This document shows, piece by piece, positions 1-5,929 of a stretch of 10,768 nucleotides of DNA (position 1 is its first letter; every line of letters starts with the position of its first letter). The DNA is from Gemmatimonadota bacterium (GTDB taxonomy: Bacteria > GCA-2686955), in contig NYZA01000178.1 of the NCBI GenBank assembly GCA_002686955.1, positions 1-10,768 of the forward strand. Reading direction: 5' to 3'. Below the pieces are notes generated by a model. The model did not search any database and was not told where the DNA came from. It saw only the letters and a program-made list of their open reading frames with translations. The translations under genes were made by a program, and so were the position numbers.

Positions 1-16
1 AACGTTCTAGGCTCAT
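1..16 (-). CDS. Start of a further gene, truncated by the window edge (possibly mcsB-like)
   Basis: An ATG at 16..14 on the minus strand opens a frame reading M-S-L-E-R before the window ends. It is preceded by GGAGG with a 6-nt spacer (GGAGG-ACACCG-ATG), a textbook ribosome binding site, and lies 37 bp after the stop of the McsA-like gene on the same strand. Five codons say nothing about function. In many bacteria the gene after mcsA encodes the protein-arginine kinase McsB, so that is the first hypothesis, from context only. Confidence 0.5.
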
Positions 17-53
17 CGGTGTCCTCCACCGGAGCCGCGGCGGGACACGGTGC

Positions 54-635
54 TCATTCCTTGTTGGCCTTCAGCTCGGTTTCCAACTCGCGGATTCGAT
101 CTCTGAGTCGCGCGGCCTGCTCGTAGGCTTCTCGCCCCACCGCCTCACGGAGCTCGCCCTTCAGGAGGCTCAAGACTTTGGACGGATCGGTCGCCTCGAC
201 CGCTCCGCCGCTCTCCTCGATCAAGGTCGGGGTCTTGCCGCGATGTCGCCCCTCGCTGTGGATCCTGCGGAGCAGCTCGGCGACCTCGAGCTCGAAGGTG
301 TCGTAGCAGATCGCGCAACCCAGCAGCCCTTTGCGTCGAATATCGGCGTAGGCGCTGCCGCAGCTAGGGCAACGGTTCCGCCTAGCGGCACGGCCCTCCT
401 CCAGGCGACGCATGAAGCTCTGCGCCGTGAGACTTCCTGTCGAAGCCATCGGAGTGGGTGCCGGATCGACCGGCTGCTGGGCCTTCGAGTCCGGAGAATC
501 GGGACTGTTGGGAGAGAGACCGCTCAAGTCGGCGCAGGGGCCGCAGAGCCAACGTTCTACAGTTCCCTCGGTCGAGATCTCGCGCACCACGACCCGGGCT
601 TCACGATCTCCGCACGCTTCACATTGCCGGCTCAC
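54..635 (-). CDS. mcsA: McsA-like zinc-finger/UVR-motif protein (putative protein-arginine kinase activator)
   Basis: This is a 193-residue protein with the McsA layout. Four CxxC motifs (C5/C8, C31/C34, C89/C92, C107/C110) would bind two zinc ions. A Ser/Pro-rich linker (about 38-66) separates the two pairs. The segment CPSCGSAYADIRRKGLLGC through RRIHSEGRHRGK is typical of the family. A UvrB/UvrC (UVR) motif at about 157-188 ends the protein. In Firmicutes McsA activates the arginine kinase McsB, which marks proteins for ClpCP; the role here is inferred by homology. The GTG start at 635 is chosen because GAGGAGG lies just upstream (645..639). An upstream in-frame start at 701 would overlap lolD by 29 bp, lacks family-like sequence and adds only a 22-residue low-complexity extension. 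The gene follows lolD by 37 bp. Neither ctsR nor clpC is visible, so the regulatory context differs from the Firmicutes operon. It could instead be a generic UVR-motif protein. Confidence 0.85.
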   Translation of the reverse strand: MSRQCEACGDREARVVVREISTEGTVERWLCGPCADLSGLSPNSPDSPDSKAQQPVDPAPTPMASTGSLTAQSFMRRLEEGRAARRNRCPSCGSAYADIRRKGLLGCAICYDTFELEVAELLRRIHSEGRHRGKTPTLIEESGGAVEATDPSKVLSLLKGELREAVGREAYEQAARLRDRIRELETELKANKE

Positions 636-638
636 TTG

Positions 639-645
639 CCTCCTC
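639..645 (-). promoter_or_regulatory. Ribosome binding site GAGGAGG that fixes the mcsA-like GTG start
   Basis: GAGGAGG on the minus strand sits 3 nt before the GTG at 635, or 6 nt if the first GAGG pairs with the 16S rRNA. It lies in the gap after lolD and supports a start at 635 rather than the upstream in-frame codon at 701. Confidence 0.7.
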
Positions 646-672
646 GCACGACCAACTCCCCCCCAACCGAGA

Positions 673-1401
673 TCATACCCCCGGATTCGACTGAACGCCA
701 CGCTCGCCGAACAAGGCCGCCGACTCGAGCCGGCCCCCGGATAGAACGAGATGCCGATCGGCCCGTCCCGCCAACTCCCGGTCGTGGGTGACCAGCACCA
801 TCGAACGGCCCTCGTTTCGAACGGTATCCAGGAGAAGGGACTGAACCGAAGCCGCGGTGGCGGTGTCGAGGTTGCCGGTTGGTTCGTCGGCCAGTACGAG
901 TGAGGGACGATTCATCATCGCGCGCGCCAAGGCGACCCGCTGGCGCTCCCCGCCCGAGAGGGTCGCCGGGCTGTGGTCCGCGCGATCGGCCACGCCCACG
1001 CCGCGAAGCAGCTCCATCGCCCGCGCGCGCTCGACCACCGTGAGCTTGCCCCGGATCATCGCCGGCATCATGACGTTTTCGAGCGCGTTGAACTCGCCCA
1101 GCAGATGGTGGAATTGAAAGACAAAGCCGATGAATTCGCTTCTGAGGCCCGCGCGCTCCGCGGGGGTCAGCGTGCCTGCATCCCTTCCCGCGAGCTCGAT
1201 TCGTCCATCGGTGGGGCTGTCGAGTAATCCGCACAGGTTGAGCAGAGTCGATTTCCCCACACCCGATTCCCCCGTGATCGCCACGATTTCGCCGACCTGC
1301 AACTCCAAGTCGACACCGCTCAAGATCGCAAGAGAGCCGCCGGAGGGCGTGCGGAAGCGTCGTTTGACCGCCTCCAGTCTCATGAGCCGAGAACTACTCA
1401 T
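673..1401 (-). CDS. lolD: LolD-type ABC transporter ATPase (lipoprotein release)
   Basis: A 242-residue ABC ATPase that would power transfer of lipoproteins from the inner membrane to the periplasmic carrier. All nucleotide-binding motifs are present: Walker [10 protein letters not shown] (44-52), Q-loop Q96 in VFQFHHLL, signature LSGGERQ (148-154), Walker B LVLADEP (168-174), D-loop GNLD (176-179) and switch histidine H206. [19 protein letters not shown] is characteristic of the LolD/MacB/FtsE-like branch, and the adjacent LolC/E-type permease favours LolD. The ATG at 1401 overlaps the end of the permease gene by 8 bp and has GAGGCG about 7-9 nt upstream, so the two are translationally coupled. 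A second in-frame ATG at 1383 lacks a ribosome binding site. The last ~15 residues beyond the usual LolD end are low-conservation tail. The stop is TGA. Confidence 0.92.
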   Translation of the reverse strand: MSSSRLMRLEAVKRRFRTPSGGSLAILSGVDLELQVGEIVAITGESGVGKSTLLNLCGLLDSPTDGRIELAGRDAGTLTPAERAGLRSEFIGFVFQFHHLLGEFNALENVMMPAMIRGKLTVVERARAMELLRGVGVADRADHSPATLSGGERQRVALARAMMNRPSLVLADEPTGNLDTATAASVQSLLLDTVRNEGRSMVLVTHDRELAGRADRHLVLSGGRLESAALFGERGVQSNPGV

Positions 1402-2629
1402 GTCGAATCGCCTCGACAGGAGAGAGAGACGCTGCCTGCCGCGCTGGGTAGATCGTTGCCAAAAAACTGATCAGAATCGACACGCCGGCCACCAGCGCGA
1501 AATCGCCGGCCTGGGTCAGCACCGGAAGAGTCTCGACCAAGTACACATCGCCCGGCAGCTCGATGAAGCGCCAACGATCGAGGATCTGGTTGCTCAGATA
1601 CCCCAATCCGGCACCAAGAGTCGTGCCGACGATTCCGATCATGAGCCCCTGCCACATGAAAACACGAGCGACCGTTCGAGCCGTGGCCCCCATCGCCGTG
1701 AGAATCCCGATCGCCCGCGTCCGCTCGCTCACCATCATGATCAAAGTGCCCACGATATTGAAGGCGGCTACGATCACGATCAAGGCTAATACCACCGCCA
1801 AGGCGAACTTCTCCAACTTGAAGGCATTGAAGAGACTCGAGTTGAGCGAGATCCAATCGTTGGTGAAGTAGTCCATGCTGCCCAGATGTGCCTGCACCGC
1901 CGCACCGACCTCGCGCGCCGAGTAGATATCGTGCAGCTTGGCTTGTATGCCGGTGACTCGACCCTGCATTCGTAGCATCTTCTGCGCGGCATCGATTCGA
2001 ACGAAAGCATAGGTCGCATCGTATTCGTACATACCGGCGTCGAAGATCCCGACGACCTGAAATCGCGAGAGCCGCGGAACCATACCCAGGGGCGTGCGCG
2101 CTCCCTTGAAGGGCGAGGCGAAGGTCAACTCATCTCCGATATGCGCGCGCAAAGTGGATGCCAGCACCTTCCCCAACACAACACCGGGCAACCCGGCTTC
2201 CTCGGTCGTGGACAAGAACACTCCATCTCGAATCTGTGTCGGGAGATCCGACACACGTGACATGCCTTCGGGATCTACACCCCAAAGAACGACACCTTCC
2301 GAGCGATCCCCTTTGGATGCCAATGTTCTCGTATAGACGAATGGCGACGCCGCATCGACGCCGGCCACTTCCTCGATTCTTCGCGCCGTCGAGTCGGGCG
2401 CCGCGATCCCCTCGAAACGATGAAAGACGATTACGTGGGGGGCGCCAGCGAGGATCTTCTCTCTCACCTCGGTCTGAAAACCGTTCAATACCGACAAGAT
2501 CACGATCAGCGCCCACACACCGACGACCACACCGCCCACCGAAATGAATGCGATCACGCCGATCATGCGCGCCTGCTGTCTATTGAGGAGCATGCGCAGG
2601 GCCAGTCGCAACTCATTCGAGAAAGGCAT
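1394..2629 (-). CDS. LolC/LolE-family lipoprotein-releasing permease
   Basis: This 411-residue inner-membrane protein matches the LolC/LolE family in length and topology. TM1 is at about 24-48, a large periplasmic domain spans about 50-270, and three further TMs lie at about 275-299, 326-346 and 377-396. The cytoplasmic coupling region reads TLIMMVSERTRAIGILTAMGA (295-315), the hallmark that contacts LolD. The C-terminus [18 protein letters not shown] is also typical. The N-terminus MPFSNELRLALRML matches family starts, supporting the ATG at 2629 although no clear Shine-Dalgarno is present; lysS ends 4 bp upstream, so coupled initiation is likely. Only one such permease gene lies beside lolD here, whereas E. 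coli has lolC and lolE flanking lolD. Either a homodimer (LolF-like arrangement) or a second gene elsewhere is possible, so I give no C-versus-E symbol. Confidence 0.9.
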   Translation of the reverse strand: MPFSNELRLALRMLLNRQQARMIGVIAFISVGGVVVGVWALIVILSVLNGFQTEVREKILAGAPHVIVFHRFEGIAAPDSTARRIEEVAGVDAASPFVYTRTLASKGDRSEGVVLWGVDPEGMSRVSDLPTQIRDGVFLSTTEEAGLPGVVLGKVLASTLRAHIGDELTFASPFKGARTPLGMVPRLSRFQVVGIFDAGMYEYDATYAFVRIDAAQKMLRMQGRVTGIQAKLHDIYSAREVGAAVQAHLGSMDYFTNDWISLNSSLFNAFKLEKFALAVVLALIVIVAAFNIVGTLIMMVSERTRAIGILTAMGATARTVARVFMWQGLMIGIVGTTLGAGLGYLSNQILDRWRFIELPGDVYLVETLPVLTQAGDFALVAGVSILISFLATIYPARQAASLSPVEAIRHE

Positions 2630-2633
2630 GGCG

Positions 2634-4139
2634 CTAGTCTTGGCCGTCGTCCGTTTCCGGCCGCATGGCGGGAAAGAGCAAGACGTCTCTGATCGAATGC
2701 TGGTCGGTCATGAGCATGACCAGACGATCCACCCCGATTCCGAGGCCCCCCGTCGGCGGCATACCGTGCTCAACCGCTCTGAGGAAATCCTCGTCGACCG
2801 GATGGGCCTCTTCGTCCCCCGCTGCACGGGCGGCGGCCTGCTCTTCGAATCGTGCCCTCTGTTCCTGGGGGTCGTTGAGCTCCGAGAAAGCATTCGCGAA
2901 CTCCATGCCTCTGATGAAGAGCTCGAAACGTTCCACTCGGCCCGATCCGTCCCGCTTCTTCTTGGCGAGTGGCGACATCTCTTGCGGATAGTCGACCAGG
3001 AAGACCGGTCCCTCGAGATGCGGCTCCACCAACTCTCGCAGCAAGATATCGAGTAGCCGGGCCCATATCTCATCGCCCTCCACTTCGATTCCGTTGCGAC
3101 GGCACGCATCGATGAGATCGTCATTTGTCGCATCGAGATCGATCCCCGCCCATTGCCGTAGCGCGTCGTCCATGCTGAGGCGCTCGAAGGGTGGCGTGAG
3201 ATCGATCGGCTGGCCCGCGTAAGAGATGGTCGTCGATCCGTGAAGCTCCATCGCCGCGACCGATACGATTTCCTCGGTCAACTCCATCATGGTTTCGTAG
3301 TCGGCGAAGGCCTGGTAACACTCGAGAGCGGTGAACTCTGGATTGTGCGTGCGGTCCATGCCTTCGTTACGAAAGTTCTTCGCGATCTCGTAGACCCTGT
3401 CGATCCCACCGACAATCAGGCGCTTGAGGTACAGCTCATCGGCGATTCGAAGATAGAGACGCGCATCGAGGGCATTGTGATGCGTGACGAATGGGCGTGC
3501 CGCGGCGCCGCCGTAGATCGGCTGCAGAGCCGGTGTTTCCACCTCCACGAATTCGCGCGCGTCCAAGAACCGGCGTATGCACCTGATGAGACTGGCTCGG
3601 GCGCGGAAGACATCCCTCACTTCGGGGTGTATGGCGAGATCGACATAGCGCCGACGATATCTCATCTCTTTATCGCTTACTTCGTCGAAAACCTCGGCAT
3701 CACCCGATGCGCCGGTTGCTTTGCGCTTTACTACGGGCATCGGTCGAAGCGCCTTCGCCAAAACGCGAAGCTGCCGCACCTCGAGGGTCTGATGACCGGT
3801 GCGCGTTACGAAGAGAGTGCCCTCCGCACCGATGATGTCTCCCAAATCGAGCAGTTTGACCAATGCGAAATCGTCGCCAATATTGTCACGGCGAATATAG
3901 AGCTGAATCGTCGTTGTTCTATCGAGGATGTTCGCGAACCCCGCCTTGCCTTGGATCCGCTTCGAAGTCAGTCTGCCCGCCAGGCGTACCGTGGTGCCTT
4001 CGCCGGAGAGCGAATCGAAATTCTCGAGCGCTTCCGCGGCCGTATGTGTGAGGTCGTAATCGTGTGGATAGGGCTCCACGCCGAGCTCGCGAATGCGCCG
4101 GAGCTTGTCCGCGCGATCTTGCATTAGTCGATCTTCCAT
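2634..4139 (-). CDS. lysS: Lysyl-tRNA synthetase, class II
   Basis: This 501-residue enzyme charges tRNA-Lys with lysine in the cytoplasm. Residues are numbered from the GTG at 4142. An N-terminal OB-fold anticodon-binding domain covers about 50-135 (VRLAGRLTSKRIQGKAGFANI). The class II catalytic core follows, with motif 2 FRNEGMDRTHNPEFTALE (257-274) and motif 3 GLGIGVDRLVM (466-476). VETPALQPIYGGAAARPF and the family signature SPLAKKKRDG are also present. The segment between LRPMP and RYRRRY is 24 residues against 11 in the E. coli enzyme, an insertion of about 13 residues. Two adjacent starts exist, GTG at 4142 and ATG at 4139; neither has a strong ribosome binding site, and I prefer the ATG. 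prfB ends 18 bp upstream, the same prfB-lysS order as in E. coli. The stop is TAG, 4 bp before the Lol permease. Confidence 0.96.
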   Translation of the reverse strand: MEDRLMQDRADKLRRIRELGVEPYPHDYDLTHTAAEALENFDSLSGEGTTVRLAGRLTSKRIQGKAGFANILDRTTTIQLYIRRDNIGDDFALVKLLDLGDIIGAEGTLFVTRTGHQTLEVRQLRVLAKALRPMPVVKRKATGASGDAEVFDEVSDKEMRYRRRYVDLAIHPEVRDVFRARASLIRCIRRFLDAREFVEVETPALQPIYGGAAARPFVTHHNALDARLYLRIADELYLKRLIVGGIDRVYEIAKNFRNEGMDRTHNPEFTALECYQAFADYETMMELTEEIVSVAAMELHGSTTISYAGQPIDLTPPFERLSMDDALRQWAGIDLDATNDDLIDACRRNGIEVEGDEIWARLLDILLRELVEPHLEGPVFLVDYPQEMSPLAKKKRDGSGRVERFELFIRGMEFANAFSELNDPQEQRARFEEQAAARAAGDEEAHPVDEDFLRAVEHGMPPTGGLGIGVDRLVMLMTDQHSIRDVLLFPAMRPETDDGQD

Positions 4140-4157
4140 CACTCCGATACTCTCGAT

Positions 4158-5259
4158 CTACGATTCGGTCTTCGAAAGCAGATAGGCCCGCACGAAAGCG
4201 TCGAGCTCCCCGTCGAGCACTGCTTGGATGTTGCCGGTTTCATGTGCCGTTCGATGGTCCTTTACCATTGTGTATGGGTGCAGCACGTACGAACGGATCT
4301 GATTCCCCCAGGCGATCTCCGTCTTGGAATCCTCGAGCGCTTGCCGTCTTTGCGCCTCTTCTTCCTGGGCCCTTTGGTACAGTCGAGCCGCGAGGATCTT
4401 CATCGCCGATGCTCGGTTTCTGAGTTGCGAGCGTTCGGTCTGGCATGTGACGACTATATTCGTGGGCAGATGTGTGAGCCTGACCGCGGAGGATGTCTTG
4501 TTGACGTGTTGGCCGCCTGCACCCGAAGCGCGATAGGTGTCGACACGCAGGTCGGATTCCTGAATATCGATCTTCACATCGTCGTCGACCTCCGGATACA
4601 CGAAAACCGAGGCGAACGATGTCTGCCGCCGAGAAGAGGAATCGAAGGGACTGATTCGAACGAGTCGATGAACGCCGCATTCTGCCTGCAAATTGCCGTA
4701 GGCGTTCTCTCCTGTGACCTGAATTGCTGCACCCTTGATGCCGGCTTCTTCGCCGGGTTGCAGGTCGAGGATATCGACCTTCCAATCGCGAGATTCGAAC
4801 CAACGAGTGTACATTCGCAGGAGCATTTGAGCCCAATCGTCGGCATCGGTGCCGCCCGCCCCGGAGTTTATGGTGAATACGCCATTTCTGTGGTCGTCTG
4901 GACCGTCGAGCAGACTGTCGACCTCGAAGGTGTCGACCCTCGGCCCGAGCGCCTCGACGTCGGCGGCGACTTCGGCCATCGCGGATTCGTCCTCCTCTTC
5001 GGAGGCCAGCCCGAAGAGCACCTCGGCGTCGTCGGCCGCCGCGGCCAACTCGCTCCACCGCCCGATTGCGCGACGATGCATGCCGGCTTCGGCGATCGTC
5101 TTGCGAGATTGCTCCTGATCGTCCCAGAAGCCGGGCTCCGCCATCAGACCCTCCAGACGGGCCAGCTCGCTTTCCCGTTTTGGGATGTCAAAGATACTCC
5201 TGGAGCCGAACGATCTTCTTCTTGATCTCGGCCAGTCGAAGCTCGGTCTCACGTGACAT
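4158..5259 (-). CDS. prfB: Peptide chain release factor 2, made by programmed +1 frameshifting
   Basis: RF2 recognises UGA and UAA stop codons and triggers peptide release on the ribosome. The zero frame starts at the ATG at 5259 (AGAGGA lies 8 nt upstream). It encodes 23 residues, MSRETELRLAEIKKKIVRLQ then EYL, and meets TGA at 5190..5188. Slipping +1 at CTT-TGA-C continues as D-IPKRESELARLEGLMAEPGFWDD, giving a 366-residue protein, close to the 365 of E. coli RF2. In that numbering the stop-codon-reading SPF tripeptide is at 203-205 and the catalytic GGQ at 248-250 (GAGGQHVNKT). A straight open frame reaching back to 5312 exists, but its first 41 residues look nothing like RF2 and include the last bases of coaE. 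The frameshift is therefore the real arrangement, not an error. The gene's own terminal stop is TAG, which RF2 does not read. Confidence 0.96.
5187..5201 (-). promoter_or_regulatory. Programmed +1 frameshift site of prfB (AGGAG-TAT-CTT-TGA-C)
   Basis: On the minus strand the sequence reads AGGAGTATCTTTGAC. An internal Shine-Dalgarno (AGGAG) lies three bases before the slippery CTT, followed by the in-frame TGA and a C. Spacing and the TAT-CTT-TGA-C core are the same as in the E. coli prfB site, with AGGAG in place of AGGGGG. When RF2 is scarce, termination at the UGA is slow and ribosomes slip +1 to make more RF2; this is the established autoregulatory loop. Both frames join correctly only through this shift. 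Confidence 0.95.
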
Positions 5260-5261
5260 GC

Positions 5262-5289
5262 GGTTCGTCCTCTTTGGTGGGTTCGTCCT
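5262..5289 (-). repeat. Short direct repeat in the prfB leader carrying a duplicated AGGA
   Basis: AGGACGAACC occurs twice on the minus strand (5289..5280 and 5271..5262) with an 18-bp period, within the 49-bp gap between coaE and prfB. The copy nearer the gene supplies the AGAGGA ribosome binding site; the farther copy carries another AGGA. It may be a local duplication or a standby ribosome site. No function is shown. Confidence 0.6.
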
Positions 5290-5308
5290 AGGGAAAGACG
5301 AATGATAC

Positions 5309-5929
5309 TCAAACCGGTCGATCGTTGGGGTCCAGGATCGTCCGAACGAAACGGGCAACCTCGGCGCGAAGATCTCGGCGGGATCCGGAGTTGTCGATCA
5401 CATGCTGCGCTCTGGTGACCTTCTCTTGCAGAAGGATTTGCGCCGCGATGCGTGCCTCTACCTCTGCTTCGGTGAAACCGCGCCCCTTCACGAGCCGGCG
5501 AATTCGAAGCTCACGAGGGCAGTCCACCACCACGATTCTAGGGTAGTCGCCTTCACGCCCCGATTCGAAAAGAAGCGGAATGTCGAGAACGATGATCTCG
5601 TGCTTCCCCGATGCCATGAGCGCATTCAGGTGCGCCGCCATCCGCTGTCCTACATAGGGATGAATGATCGATTCCAGGGCGTGTTTCGCGCCGGGATCAG
5701 CGAATACGATCTCCGCCACACGCTCGCGATCGAGCGATCCGTCCTCTTGCAACGCCTTCTCCCCCAGAATCGCCACCGCCCGCGCCAGCCCGTCGGTACC
5801 GGGGGCCACGGCCTCTCTCGCCAGCTTATCCGCGTCGATCACCGCGCAACCCAAAGCGCGCAGCTCCTCGCAGGCCGTGCTCTTGCCGCTACCGAACCCG
5901 CCCGTGAGAGCTACGACCTCCGCACTCAT
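5309..5929 (-). CDS. coaE: Dephospho-CoA kinase
   Basis: This 206-residue P-loop kinase phosphorylates the 3'-hydroxyl of the ribose in dephospho-CoA, the last step of coenzyme A synthesis. The Walker A motif is GGFGSGKST (10-18), followed by VIDADKLAREAV around 31-41 with the D-x-D pair of the family. IIHPYV (88-93) and LDIPLLFES (115-123) are further CoaE signatures, and the length is typical. The start is the ATG at 5929, which overlaps the polA stop as ATGA and has GGAGG seven bases upstream. An in-frame TTG at 5947 would add six residues and has no such support. prfB follows after 49 bp. polA-coaE coupling by a 4-bp overlap implies co-translation from one message. Confidence 0.95.
   Translation of the reverse strand: MSAEVVALTGGFGSGKSTACEELRALGCAVIDADKLAREAVAPGTDGLARAVAILGEKALQEDGSLDRERVAEIVFADPGAKHALESIIHPYVGQRMAAHLNALMASGKHEIIVLDIPLLFESGREGDYPRIVVVDCPRELRIRRLVKGRGFTEAEVEARIAAQILLQEKVTRAQHVIDNSGSRRDLRAEVARFVRTILDPNDRPV

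Noticed and set aside
4224-5225. Long plus-strand open frame (333 codons) opposite prfB
   Set aside because: It lies antisense to a gene with clear RF2 motifs, resembles no family, and long antisense frames are expected at this GC content.
5188-5259. prfB as a pseudogene or sequencing error because of the in-frame TGA
   Set aside because: The surrounding AGGAG-TAT-CTT-TGA-C is the conserved programmed frameshift site and the joined protein is full length.
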